Origin: Eubacteriales bacterium
Lineage (GTDB): Bacteria > Bacillota > Clostridia > Lachnospirales > Lachnospiraceae
Length of the DNA stretch: 64,000 bases
Direction: 5' to 3'
NCBI GenBank assembly: GCA_030526265.1
Contig: JAUNDE010000003.1
Location: 1-64,000, forward strand
Part shown: piece by piece, positions 24,784 to 33,672 of the stretch
How the letters are laid out: every line of letters begins with the position of its first letter
Numbering within the stretch: the first letter of the stretch is position 1
The notes under the pieces: generated by a model
The model's input: only the letters and a program-made list of their open reading frames with translations
The model's database searches: none
Told to the model about the DNA's origin: nothing
Program-made: the position numbers and the translations under genes

Positions 24784-25713
24784 TTAATATTTCTTCAATG
24801 CTTCAAACATATACTTGATAAATGCATCTCTGTCAATGTCCAGTGCAACCACAGCGTTCTTCTCTTCAAATTGATGGTCGCTGAAAAGGTCTGTCACCGT
24901 CTTGCCAAGTGTGAGTTCTGACTGCGTCTCAACAAACACACCGGCTTCCTCTGTTCTGAATATTTCCGGATGTTCCAGATAAAGAAGCGGACATACATCA
25001 TGCAGACATGATCCCGGGAATCCGAGTTCTTCATACCAGCTGATTCTCGGTTCTACTGAATCATGAAAAAATGTGGTCACCGGGCTTCCATATTCGTTGA
25101 TCTCTTCCAGTTCTTTTCTTGTAACATATGCCTTTTCTGTAACATCAAGACCAAACATATAAACCTTAACGCCTGATCGGAATACTGCCTGAGCCGCATC
25201 CGGGTCTGTCAATATATTATACTCTGCACATGGCGTCACATTTCCACCGCTTGCAGCGCCACCCATGATCAGAATTCTCTTCAAATGATCTTTGAGATCC
25301 GGATAGAGTGTGAGCGCATTTGCCACATTCGTAAGCGGTCCTGTCGCTACAAGTTCGAGCTCCCCACTTCTTTTCACCGCTTCCCGGTAGATTGCTTCCC
25401 ATGCTTTTTCTTTTTCAGGTGCCTTCGACGGCTCAGGCAGCACCGCTCCGCCCAGGCCGCTGTTTCCGTGTACACTGCTCGCATCTTCATATGGACGGAT
25501 CCACGGTCTCGAAGCACCCGCATAAACCGGATAGTCCCTTCCCATCAGATCACTGACACAGATACAGTTTTTCGTTGTCTTTTCGAGCGGAACATTCCCT
25601 GCAACAGCACTGATACCTACAATTTCAATCTTCTCAAGCTGTCCTGCAGTGAGGATTGCAGCAGCATCATCGACCCCTGTATCACAATCGATCCATACTG
25701 GTATTTTACTCAT
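24784..25713 (-). CDS. Inosine/uridine-preferring nucleoside hydrolase (second copy)
   Basis: A 309-residue nucleoside hydrolase. The calcium-binding DxDxGxDD motif reads DCDTGVDDAAA at residues ~8-18. The middle VATGPLTNVANAL and MGGAASGGNVTPCAEYNILTDPDAA segments are conserved in the family. It hydrolyses ribonucleosides to base and free ribose. It starts two bases after the stop of the first copy with AAGGAGGTG upstream. The two copies are clearly diverged, suggesting different base preferences. Confidence 0.9.
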   Translation of the reverse strand: MSKIPVWIDCDTGVDDAAAILTAGQLEKIEIVGISAVAGNVPLEKTTKNCICVSDLMGRDYPVYAGASRPWIRPYEDASSVHGNSGLGGAVLPEPSKAPEKEKAWEAIYREAVKRSGELELVATGPLTNVANALTLYPDLKDHLKRILIMGGAASGGNVTPCAEYNILTDPDAAQAVFRSGVKVYMFGLDVTEKAYVTRKELEEINEYGSPVTTFFHDSVEPRISWYEELGFPGSCLHDVCPLLYLEHPEIFRTEEAGVFVETQSELTLGKTVTDLFSDHQFEEKNAVVALDIDRDAFIKYMFEALKKY

Positions 25714-25715
25714 CA

Positions 25716-26657
25716 CTACACCTCCTTACTATATGTCTTGACAGCCTCAACAAGGAGGTCTGCAAACCCATCCCGGTCAATATTCATGATCACTTTCGCG
25801 TTCGGCTTTGCTGTAGAGCCGCCGCGCATATCTCCAACCGTCATTCCCCGGCAATATTCACCTTTTGTCTCAATATCCACATGCATGTCGCGGATTTCCA
25901 GAAGATCCGGACGGATCAGTGCTGTGACTGCAACAGGATCATGTACCGGTGCTCCCTCGTATCCAAGCTCTCTGTGGAATTTGTAGAAGAATTCCAACCA
26001 CTCTGCTACAACTTTTGCTACCGGATTACCTACTGCACGTACACGTTCAAAGTCTTCCGGAAAGATCAATGCTTTTTCTGTCACATCAAGTCCTGCCATG
26101 ATAATTGGGAGTCCGCTTCTGAACTCAATATCCGCAGCCTCCGGATCAACAAGAATGTTAAACTCGGCTGCACAGGACCAGTTGCCATATGCGATCCCTC
26201 CGCCCATCAGACTGATACCACGGATCTTTTCTTTCAGTTCAGGATACGTTACAAGAAGCGTTGCGACATTTGTCTGCGGACCGGTCGCTACAATCTGTAT
26301 TGGCTCGTCACTTTCGCGAATGATCTTTGCCATGAGTTCAACCGCTCCGATTTCTTCAAGCTCCATTTCAGGTTCCGGAAGCTTCGGACCATCCAGTCCT
26401 GATTCCCCGTGAACCGCCCCTGCAGTCATCGGCGGTGCTACCATTGGAGTCGGACGTCCTTTTGCAATCGGACATCTGATTCCAAGAAGGGTACAGATGC
26501 GGAGTGCATTGTATGTCGTCTTTTCAAGTGTCTGATTTCCACAGCATGTCGTGATTGCTTTGATATCTAACATCGGACTTGAGGCTGCCAGCATCCAGGC
26601 AATCGCATCATCATGTCCCGGGTCCCCATCCAGAATAACAGGAATTTTATCTGCCAT
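25716..26657 (-). CDS. Inosine/uridine-preferring nucleoside hydrolase (first copy)
   Basis: A 313-residue nucleoside hydrolase with DGDPGHDDAIAW as the metal-binding motif, VATGPQTNVATLL and MGGGIAYGNWSCAAEFNILVDPEAA. It follows the second permease gene of the nucleoside importer, with a 96-base gap, so it probably acts on the imported nucleosides. I chose the ATG at 26657, which has an AAAGGAG site. Closest in style to ribonucleoside hydrolases of the RihA/B/C group; the preferred base is not readable. Confidence 0.9.
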   Translation of the reverse strand: MADKIPVILDGDPGHDDAIAWMLAASSPMLDIKAITTCCGNQTLEKTTYNALRICTLLGIRCPIAKGRPTPMVAPPMTAGAVHGESGLDGPKLPEPEMELEEIGAVELMAKIIRESDEPIQIVATGPQTNVATLLVTYPELKEKIRGISLMGGGIAYGNWSCAAEFNILVDPEAADIEFRSGLPIIMAGLDVTEKALIFPEDFERVRAVGNPVAKVVAEWLEFFYKFHRELGYEGAPVHDPVAVTALIRPDLLEIRDMHVDIETKGEYCRGMTVGDMRGGSTAKPNAKVIMNIDRDGFADLLVEAVKTYSKEV

Positions 26658-26753
26658 TTGACTATCTCCTTTCCATATACGAAGATTACCATGAGAAACC
26701 TCCCATGGTAATGCATCTACTTGAATTTGTTCAAAACAAATATTCAACTACTA

Positions 26754-27731
26754 TTAAGCCTCTTTTTCTTTCTCTGCAGCTGCTCCAACTGCCGCAAGTC
26801 TCTTCGCTTCTTTGCTCCGTTTCGTGATTGCAAAGATTACAAGACCAACGATCGTGATAATGTATGGAATCGGCGATGCGAGGTTTGAATCGAAGCCGAT
26901 AGAAGAAAGTTTGATACCGAAAGCCTGTGCAAAACCAAAGAGGATTGTTGCAAACATTGAACCAAGCGGTTCCGCACTCATTGCCTGTGCAGCAAGAGCG
27001 ATGAAACCACGTCCTGCTACCATATCCTGAGACCATCCCATTGCATATGACATTGACATGAATGCTCCGCCAAATCCTGCCATAAGTCCTGAAAGCCCCA
27101 TCGCAATGTAACGAACCTTTGTAACACTGACACCGACAGATGATGCTGCATTTGGATTCTCTCCCACAGATCTTAAGTTAAGTCCGAGAGAAGTCTTGTA
27201 AAGGATTACCCATACAACAAATACCATGAGAAATGCAACATACGTAAGCAGTGAATGTCCTGAAATAATTTTTCCCAAAACAGGGATACTCCTTATAATC
27301 GGAATATTCACTGTTGGAATCTGCAATGTCTTTGTGATCAGTGATGTTGTAGATGAAAGTGGCTTTCCTTCTGTAAGATTTGTAATCACCTTAACGAGGA
27401 ACAGTGTTCCACCGGAACCGATCATATTGATGGCAATACCAACAAGAATGATATCTGTCTTGAGCTGGAATGCAAACAGGCTCATGATCACAGCTACTAA
27501 AACACCAACAGCGAGTGCCACCAAAAGACCAACGATCCATGATGATGTATAGTATGCACCCAATGAACCAAAGAGTGCCGAGATCATCATGATACCTTCA
27601 AGACCGATATTGGAAATACCAGCCTTTTCGACGATGACCGCACCTAATGTCGCAAAGAGGATCGGTGAGGTAATACGAATAATCGAGAAGAAGAATGCAG
27701 GTGTCATCATTGAAGATAATAAGTTACTCAT
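26754..27731 (-). CDS. nupQ: Nucleoside ABC transporter permease (NupQ/YufQ-like)
   Basis: A 325-residue membrane protein of the BPD_transp_2 family with about eight helices (for example AVIVEKAGISNIGLEGIMM and VSVTKVRYIAMGLSGLMAGFGGAFMS). It is the second permease of a BMP-type nucleoside importer. Its start overlaps the end of the upstream permease by eight bases, with GGAGGG as the ribosome site. The order binding protein, ATPase, permease, permease matches the Bacillus nupNOPQ guanosine importer, and the salvage genes downstream support nucleosides as substrate. Confidence 0.87.
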   Translation of the reverse strand: MSNLLSSMMTPAFFFSIIRITSPILFATLGAVIVEKAGISNIGLEGIMMISALFGSLGAYYTSSWIVGLLVALAVGVLVAVIMSLFAFQLKTDIILVGIAINMIGSGGTLFLVKVITNLTEGKPLSSTTSLITKTLQIPTVNIPIIRSIPVLGKIISGHSLLTYVAFLMVFVVWVILYKTSLGLNLRSVGENPNAASSVGVSVTKVRYIAMGLSGLMAGFGGAFMSMSYAMGWSQDMVAGRGFIALAAQAMSAEPLGSMFATILFGFAQAFGIKLSSIGFDSNLASPIPYIITIVGLVIFAITKRSKEAKRLAAVGAAAEKEKEA

Positions 27732-28863
27732 CTTTCTTTCCCTCCTTTGCTTCTTTCTCTTTCAATTCCTGCTGTGCAGAACGAACAACGAGTTTCTGGC
27801 GATATCCTGACAGGAACTGTTCTGCTGCGAAGAATACAAAGATTACGCCCTGAATAATATCGATCAACTGAGCCGGAACACCACAGTATGTAGACATCAG
27901 GCTGCATCCTTTATCAAGATACGACATGAAGAATGCCGCAAATGGAACAAGGATCGGGTTGTTTCCTGAGATACATGCAATCGTGATACCTGTCCATCCA
28001 TATCCAGGAAGTGCTGTCCAGTTAAATGTTGTCTCGCGTCCAAGCATCTCAATACCACCGCCAAGACCTGTGAGAATTCCTCCGATCACCTGTGCTGCAA
28101 CGATGATCGCTGCAACTTTCATACCAGAATATTTTGCAAAATCCTGATTGATACCGATCATACGGATCGCATATCCCCAGCGCGTACGATACATAAAAAG
28201 TGCTGTAACGACTACAAACAACAAAGCTACAATAAATCCCCATGTGAGCTTGGAACCATTGCTGATCAGCTCCGGAACCTTTGCCGAGGCAAGGAACGGC
28301 AATGACTGAACCTGTCCTTTGCTCTTATCAGCAAATTTCGTATTCATGAGGAATTTTACCATGTACATGATCACGTAGTTGAGCATCAGTGAACAAACCA
28401 TCTCTGATACGCCAAGCTTTGCTTTCAAAACACCCGGAATCAGCATCATCGCACCAACCGTAACTGCTGAAGCCAGAATCGCAATGATCATGTGAATGCC
28501 TGCTCCCATTGGCACATAGATCGCAACAAGTGAAGATACGAATGCACCGAGCATGATACCACCCTCTGCACCGAGGTTGAACTGATTCGCTGAAAACATG
28601 ACACAAGTTGCAAGACCTGTAAAGATCGTAGGGATCATTCCGGCCAGAATATCAGTGAAGCTTTTCGTTGCAAATGCACCTCTTCCGCTGATGATCGGGC
28701 GAATGATCAGATTGGTCAGAGCATCCATTGTGGAGCCAAGCTTTTCTCCTACATTATTTCCTTTTGCACTGATAAAAATCAAAAGTGTAGCAATCAGAAG
28801 TGAGATAAGGATCGCAAGGCATCCACGAAGAATACTGAATCGAAGTTGCGCCTTTTTATTCAT
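27724..28863 (-). CDS. nupP: Nucleoside ABC transporter permease (NupP/YufP-like)
   Basis: A 379-residue membrane protein of the BPD_transp_2 family. Conserved segments are FSANQFNLGAEGGIMLGAF and GMKVAAIIVAAQVIGGILTGLGGGIEMLG, and the C-terminal tail is charged and Lys/Glu-rich. It overlaps both neighbours by eight bases, which implies coupled translation with the ATPase and the second permease. Confidence 0.87.
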   Translation of the reverse strand: MNKKAQLRFSILRGCLAILISLLIATLLIFISAKGNNVGEKLGSTMDALTNLIIRPIISGRGAFATKSFTDILAGMIPTIFTGLATCVMFSANQFNLGAEGGIMLGAFVSSLVAIYVPMGAGIHMIIAILASAVTVGAMMLIPGVLKAKLGVSEMVCSLMLNYVIMYMVKFLMNTKFADKSKGQVQSLPFLASAKVPELISNGSKLTWGFIVALLFVVVTALFMYRTRWGYAIRMIGINQDFAKYSGMKVAAIIVAAQVIGGILTGLGGGIEMLGRETTFNWTALPGYGWTGITIACISGNNPILVPFAAFFMSYLDKGCSLMSTYCGVPAQLIDIIQGVIFVFFAAEQFLSGYRQKLVVRSAQQELKEKEAKEGKKDE

Positions 28864-30424
28864 GACATACCCTCCTTATCTCTTCTTCGCTCTGATGTTT
28901 CAGACCGAGCATATATTCTCCCATAAGTTCGTCGTTAAGCACGGAAGCATCCTCGAAGTATCCGGCGATCTTTCCTCCATGCATAACCATCAAACTGTCT
29001 GAAAGTTCCATAACTTCATTCAGATCTGCGGAGATCAAAAGTACTGCGATTCCGCTTCTCGAAAGTTCTACTAATTTCTTACGGATAAATTCGGTTGCAC
29101 CAACGTCAATACCACGTGTCGGCTGATCCGCGATGATAAGCTGCGGGTTACTTGAAAATTCTCTTGCAACGACCACCTTCTGGATATTACCGCCGGAAAG
29201 CATTCCCACTTTCTGTTCTCCCGATTTACAGAGAATCAGATAATCTTTGATCAGCTGATCCGATAATTCATGAATCTTCTTCATGTTAAACAGAAGTCCT
29301 TTATTCAGTTCTTTCTTATGGCTTCTGTCTGAGATAACATTCTCTTCGATCGACGCATCAGCTGCAATACCGTAAAGCATACGGTCTTCCGGGATCAATG
29401 AGACTCCCTTCTCACGGATCTTCGCCTGCGGAAGCCCCACGATGCTCTCTCCATTGATCTCAATCGTTCCGGCACCCACAGGTGCAAGGTTAAACAGCAT
29501 ATCGACAAGCTCTTTCTGTCCATTTCCTTCTACACCGGCAATACCAAGAATCTCTCCACGACGTACATCAAAGGAAAGCTTATCAACCATTGTCTTGCCA
29601 TACTCATTCACATACTCCAGATTACGAACTTTCAGTACCGTTTCGGTCGGTTTCGCCTGGTCTTTCTCCACTTTCAGAACAACATCACGACCTACCATAA
29701 GTCTTGAAATTTCCTGCGGAGTGACATCCTTTGTCTCTCTCACTCCCATAAATTTACCACCGCGAAGAATTGACAGGCGGTCTGTGATCTGCATGATCTC
29801 ATTCAGTTTATGCGAGATAAAGATGATCGTATATCCCTGTTCTTTCAGGCTGACAAGCTCTTTGAACAGTTCAACGGTTTCCTGTGTTGTAAGTACAGCG
29901 GTAGGCTCATCCAGGATCAGGATCTTCGCTCCACGGACGAGTGCCTTCAGAATCTCCACCTTCTGTTTCATACCTACCGGAATGTCCATTACCATCGCAT
30001 TCGGATCAACTTTCAGGTTGAACTTTTCAGAATACTCCTTTGTAATCTCTACTGCCTCATCATAGTCAACAAACAATCCATTTTTCTTTGGTGCCATTCC
30101 AAGTACCATATTTTCTGCTACCGTAAGACTTGGAACCAGCATGAAATGCTGATGTACCATTCCGATTCCCTTTGAGATTGCAACAGTCGGCGAAGACAGG
30201 TTCACTTTCTCCCCGTTAATGATAATCTCTCCGCTTGTCGGCTGCTCCATACCGAACAGCATCTTCATAAGAGTTGATTTTCCGGCACCATTTTCCCCCA
30301 TCAGTGCATGGATTTCACCCCTGCGCACACAAAAATCCACATCCTGATTTGCAGCAACACCATTTGGATATACTTTCGAGATCTTTCGCATCTCGACAGC
30401 ATATTCACTTTTAAAATCTGCCAT
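28856..30424 (-). CDS. nupO: Nucleoside ABC transporter double ATPase (NupO/YufO-like)
   Basis: A 522-residue protein with two fused ABC ATPase domains. The first has Walker A GENGAGKST and Walker B ILILDEPTAVL. The second has a degenerate Walker A (GVEGNGQKE), the signature LSGGNIQKVVVAREF and IIADQPTRGID. This tandem arrangement is typical of sugar and nucleoside importers. It follows the lipoprotein gene after a 120-base gap that contains a strong hairpin, and leads into the two permeases. Confidence 0.92.
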   Translation of the reverse strand: MADFKSEYAVEMRKISKVYPNGVAANQDVDFCVRRGEIHALMGENGAGKSTLMKMLFGMEQPTSGEIIINGEKVNLSSPTVAISKGIGMVHQHFMLVPSLTVAENMVLGMAPKKNGLFVDYDEAVEITKEYSEKFNLKVDPNAMVMDIPVGMKQKVEILKALVRGAKILILDEPTAVLTTQETVELFKELVSLKEQGYTIIFISHKLNEIMQITDRLSILRGGKFMGVRETKDVTPQEISRLMVGRDVVLKVEKDQAKPTETVLKVRNLEYVNEYGKTMVDKLSFDVRRGEILGIAGVEGNGQKELVDMLFNLAPVGAGTIEINGESIVGLPQAKIREKGVSLIPEDRMLYGIAADASIEENVISDRSHKKELNKGLLFNMKKIHELSDQLIKDYLILCKSGEQKVGMLSGGNIQKVVVAREFSSNPQLIIADQPTRGIDVGATEFIRKKLVELSRSGIAVLLISADLNEVMELSDSLMVMHGGKIAGYFEDASVLNDELMGEYMLGLKHQSEEEIRRVCHE

Positions 30425-30482
30425 TTTGTGGGTCCTCCTATCCTTTTGTCTTTTTCATATCACTTGCCTGTATGAAAAGAAT

Positions 30483-30512
30483 GTGCCGCACCGCTGTGAC
30501 ACGGTGCGGCAC
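30483..30512 (-). terminator. Intercistronic hairpin between binding protein and ATPase
   Basis: GTGCCGCACCG and CGGTGCGGCAC form a perfect 11-base stem with an eight-base loop. On the minus strand it is followed by ATTCTTTT. It probably attenuates transcription or protects the upstream mRNA, giving more binding protein than membrane components. Confidence 0.65.
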
Positions 30513-30544
30513 TGATATATCACGCTCAATAATAATATTTGGAT

Positions 30545-31675
30545 TTATGGATGAACGGAATCTCTGAGCGCCATAGCTCCATCGTTATCAGACAATGCTG
30601 AAGGAACTTCGATCTCTCCATTAAGGATTCCATCCTGAGCTGCCTGTACAGCTGCTTTGATTTCATCAGAAGCGATCTTGTCATAGTTCTTATCTGTTAC
30701 AAGACCTACACCGCCTTCTGCGATACCAAGGTTCACTTCTGTTCCCCAGTACTCATTTCCTGCATCCCACTCATCGAAGAACCAGATCATTGAGTTACCA
30801 ATGTTCTTAAGTCCTGATGTCAATGTGATTGCCGCAAGATCTTCTGAGAATGTAAGCTCCTGGTCAGAGTCAACACCGAGGAACCAGCATCCGCCGTTTT
30901 CAAGAGCAGCCTCAGCTGCACCGTTACCAGCATTACCGGCAACACCCCAGATGATGTCACACTTGTTGTCGTTGATCATAGATCCGCCGTATTCTTTAGC
31001 GATCGCTGTATCAACATAGTCATTTGTGTAACGTGTGTCAACTTTGATGTCAGGATTTACTGACTGAGCGCCTGTAATGTATCCATACAGGAAGTCGTTG
31101 ATAACCGGGCTGTCTACACCACCAACGAAACCGATCACTGCATCTTCATTGATGTTCTCAACAGTTGTATCTGTTGTCATACTTGCAGCAAATACACCCA
31201 TAAGATATCCAAGGTCGTTCTGCTTGTATGTCATGTTAACTACGTTGTCGCATTCTCCAACATATGTGTTGTCATCAAAAATGAGATATTTCTGATCTGG
31301 GTTCTGTTCTGCAACTTCTTTGAGGTAATCTGGCATCTGGTATGTTCCACAGATAATGAGGTCATACTCTCCTGCTTCAGTTACTTCGTAAAGTGTGCTG
31401 AGCCATGTTGGCTTGTCTTCGTCTGTTCCACCCATCTCGATTGTTCTACATGTAATTCTTCCGTCTTCTTCCAATGTGTCAAGACCAGCTTTACATGAAT
31501 CAAAGAATGATTTGTCTCCAAGGTTACCATTTACAAGGTAACATACGTTGTAAACTTTTCCACCTTCGTCTCCGCCTTCACTTGAGCCTTCATCTGAGCT
31601 TGATTCTGATCCACCACAAGCTACAAGACTGAAAGACATCATGAGAACTAAGAGCATTGCAATTAATTTTTTCAT
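30545..31675 (-). CDS. nupN: BMP-family nucleoside-binding lipoprotein
   Basis: A 376-residue lipoprotein with signal peptide and lipobox LVAC (Cys20), a Ser/Glu/Gly-rich linker, and a BMP-family solute-binding domain (YNVCYLVNGNLGDKSFFDSCKAGLD, then YLIFDDN and VIGFVGGVDSPVINDFLYGYITGAQS). Proteins of this type (PnrA, NupN) bind purine or pyrimidine nucleosides outside the cell. It is the first gene of the importer run, with its own near-consensus promoter and a GGAGG ribosome site. Confidence 0.9.
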   Translation of the reverse strand: MKKLIAMLLVLMMSFSLVACGGSESSSDEGSSEGGDEGGKVYNVCYLVNGNLGDKSFFDSCKAGLDTLEEDGRITCRTIEMGGTDEDKPTWLSTLYEVTEAGEYDLIICGTYQMPDYLKEVAEQNPDQKYLIFDDNTYVGECDNVVNMTYKQNDLGYLMGVFAASMTTDTTVENINEDAVIGFVGGVDSPVINDFLYGYITGAQSVNPDIKVDTRYTNDYVDTAIAKEYGGSMINDNKCDIIWGVAGNAGNGAAEAALENGGCWFLGVDSDQELTFSEDLAAITLTSGLKNIGNSMIWFFDEWDAGNEYWGTEVNLGIAEGGVGLVTDKNYDKIASDEIKAAVQAAQDGILNGEIEVPSALSDNDGAMALRDSVHP

Positions 31676-31719
31676 GTTTTTTTCCTCCGAATCTTCTTGT
31701 TTTTTATAAGGATATAGTA

Positions 31720-31748
31720 ATTATATACAATCAAATTTCTCTTTTCAA
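31720..31748 (-). promoter_or_regulatory. Promoter of the nucleoside importer operon
   Basis: On the minus strand TTGAAA (31748-31743) and a perfect TATAAT (31725-31720) are separated by 17 bases. The leader is about 40 bases. No purine riboswitch is visible. Confidence 0.65.
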
Positions 31749-31796
31749 GAAATATTTCGTTTATTTGTTCAAAATAGATTCTCTATACGTATAAAA

Positions 31797-31825
31797 TTGA
31801 CCATTTTTCACATTTGTGCTATCTT
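31797..31825 (+). promoter_or_regulatory. Promoter of the YdcZ-type transporter pair
   Basis: TTGACC (31797-31802) and TATCTT (31820-31825) are separated by 17 bases. Since the -10 box covers the ATG at 31816, that codon cannot be the start. Confidence 0.55.
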
Positions 31826-31878
31826 TTAGACACAATATCAAATTCATATTCAAAAATATACAAAAGGAGATTTTTGCT

Positions 31879-32301
31879 TTGTACGCATTATATGTATTGA
31901 TCGCAGGTATGCTGCAATCCGCTATGGGATCCTTTAACAGCATGCTTTCTGAAAATATTGGCCTGTTTGGTGTCAGTCTGGTCGTCCATTTATCAGGCGG
32001 CATCCTTCTGATTTTATTCATCACACTGATACTCAGACAAAAGATCAACCTTCGAGGTATGCCGTGGTATCTGTATTCTGCCGGATTTTTCGGAGTTGTC
32101 ATCGTCTCTGTCACAAGTTTTTGTATCAGTCATCTCGGTGCTGCTGTCACGACCTGCTTTTCTGTCACCGGTCAGCTTCTGATCTCTTCTGTCATTGATC
32201 ATTTTGGACTGTTTCATGTTCCAAAGGCAAAGTTTGAGACAAAACGAATTCCGGCGATCCTTCTGATCCTTACCGGAATCATTATCCTGAACCTTGCGTA
32301 A
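31879..32301 (+). CDS. DMT-superfamily small membrane protein, YdcZ (DUF606) family, subunit 1
   Basis: A 140-residue protein with four to five membrane helices, typical of DUF606. I chose a TTG start at 31879 because AAAGGAGA lies eight bases upstream, and the promoter -10 box falls on the in-frame ATG at 31816. The next gene is a second DUF606 protein 45 bases downstream. Such pairs probably form a heterodimeric drug/metabolite transporter. Substrate unknown. The nucleoside importer is divergent. Confidence 0.75.
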   Translation: MYALYVLIAGMLQSAMGSFNSMLSENIGLFGVSLVVHLSGGILLILFITLILRQKINLRGMPWYLYSAGFFGVVIVSVTSFCISHLGAAVTTCFSVTGQLLISSVIDHFGLFHVPKAKFETKRIPAILLILTGIIILNLA

Positions 32302-32346
32302 CAAACTCCCATTTTATTATATGCAGACAAAGAAAGGAACATACCT

Positions 32347-32781
32347 ATGCTATTATTTATGCTTCTTGCACTTTTACTTGGCTGTGCATCTGTCACATCC
32401 AATATGATCAATTTCAGAGCCACCAAAGCACTGGGCACATGGAATGGAACACTCGTAAATTATGTCGTCGCAAGTATACTTGCATTTCTCCTGTTAAACC
32501 TTACCAATCATTTCCATGTAGACTGGAACGCATTCGTGAAAGCGCCGCCATATCTCTATCTCGGTGGTGTGTTCGGCGTGATCGCGCTTGTAATACTGAT
32601 GGTCAGTCTGAATAAGATGAAGGTGTTCCAGTGCACTACTCTGATCCTGGTAGGACAGCTCACTGTCGGGATTCTCTTTGATATCCTCGTATACAGGAAT
32701 TTCACACTGCTGAAGCTCATCGGCATATTATTTGTAGCAGTGGGAATTATCCTCGACAAGAAACTAAGTACAAACGATTAA
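32347..32781 (+). CDS. DMT-superfamily small membrane protein, YdcZ (DUF606) family, subunit 2
   Basis: A 144-residue protein with about five membrane helices, including the family-typical ILVGQLTVGILFDIL and LIGILFVAVGIILDK. It is paired with the preceding DUF606 gene and likely forms the other half of the transporter. It is followed by a bidirectional terminator shared with udk. Confidence 0.8.
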   Translation: MLLFMLLALLLGCASVTSNMINFRATKALGTWNGTLVNYVVASILAFLLLNLTNHFHVDWNAFVKAPPYLYLGGVFGVIALVILMVSLNKMKVFQCTTLILVGQLTVGILFDILVYRNFTLLKLIGILFVAVGIILDKKLSTND

Positions 32782-32811
32782 CCGTACCGTATACCCATGT
32801 TTCATAAAAGT

Positions 32812-32866
32812 AAAAATCCCAACGGAAGCTCATGATCCAGTCATGTCACTCCATTGGGATATTTTT
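32812..32866. terminator. Bidirectional terminator between ydcZ pair and udk
   Basis: AAAAATCCCAACGGA pairs imperfectly with TCCATTGGGATATTTTT. It has T runs on both strands and overlaps the udk stop codon. Confidence 0.7.
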
Positions 32867-33476
32867 ACGCTTCTAAAAGTCTGTCAATCTTCGTCTTTAC
32901 AAGATCAAATGCCACTTTATTTTTCCCGCTGTTCAGCACGATATCCGCCATTGCTCTCGTCGGCTCCACATAGATGTAATGCATCGGTTTTACCGTATTC
33001 AGATACTGGGCAATGATACCGTCGAGGTCTCTTCCACGCTCTTTGACGTCTCTTGCAACTCTCCGGAGTACGCGCTCATCGGAATCGGCATCTACATAGA
33101 TCTTGATATCCAGAAGATCACGGAGCCTTTCATCCTGAAGGACAAGGATTCCTTCCAGTAAAATGATCTTATTCGGTTTGATCTCAACCGTCTTATCCGT
33201 TCGATTATGAACACTGAAGTCATATACCGGTCCATAGACCGTCTGCCCCTTTTTCAGAGCTGCCAAATGCTCTACCAAAAGACTCGTCTCCAGAGAATCC
33301 GGATGATCATAATTGATCTTTTTTCTTTCTTCCATCGTCAGATGATCATTTCTTCTGTAATAGTTGTCATGATATACGACAGTCACACGGTCGCCATACA
33401 AATCTCGAATTCTGTTTGTAAACGTTGATTTTCCTGATCCGGAACCTCCTGCAATTCCAATTACGATACATTCCAT
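32865..33476 (-). CDS. udk: Uridine kinase
   Basis: A 203-residue uridine/cytidine kinase that phosphorylates uridine or cytidine to the monophosphate. The P-loop is GIAGGSGSGKST at residues 7-18. The substrate-site segments YHDNYYRRNDHLT, NYDHPDSLETSLL and LLEGILVLQDERLRDLLDIKIYVDAD are all present. It stands alone on the minus strand with its own promoter, and adds a direct salvage branch to the nucleoside region. Confidence 0.95.
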   Translation of the reverse strand: MECIVIGIAGGSGSGKSTFTNRIRDLYGDRVTVVYHDNYYRRNDHLTMEERKKINYDHPDSLETSLLVEHLAALKKGQTVYGPVYDFSVHNRTDKTVEIKPNKIILLEGILVLQDERLRDLLDIKIYVDADSDERVLRRVARDVKERGRDLDGIIAQYLNTVKPMHYIYVEPTRAMADIVLNSGKNKVAFDLVKTKIDRLLEA

Positions 33477-33550
33477 ACTAAGTACCTCTCACTGTTTCAT
33501 CAAATACAATACGCATCTTCTGCAAAATAGATCCTATATTTTCTAAAAAA

Positions 33551-33579
33551 ATTTTAAATCCTGCTTTCTTCAAAGTCAA
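33551..33579 (-). promoter_or_regulatory. Promoter of udk
   Basis: On the minus strand TTGACT (33579-33574) and TAAAAT (33556-33551) are separated by 17 bases. Confidence 0.6.
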
Positions 33580-33609
33580 TGTATATTCCCCACTTTTCCG
33601 ATTCTTCCA

Positions 33610-33638
33610 TTGAGTTTTGTTCCATCGTATGAGATAAT
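33610..33638 (+). promoter_or_regulatory. Promoter of the RsuA-like gene
   Basis: TTGAGT (33610-33615) and GATAAT (33633-33638) are separated by 17 bases. Confidence 0.45.
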
Positions 33639-33672
33639 CAGCGAGAGATTTTATGGAAGGAAACACTGCGCA

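Noticed and set aside
25285..26402. 233- and 248-residue plus-strand frames across the nucleoside hydrolases
   Set aside because: They are antisense to two clear enzymes and match no family.
31676..31800. Purine riboswitch before the nucleoside importer
   Set aside because: The leader is only about 40 bases and lacks the conserved three-way-junction sequence.
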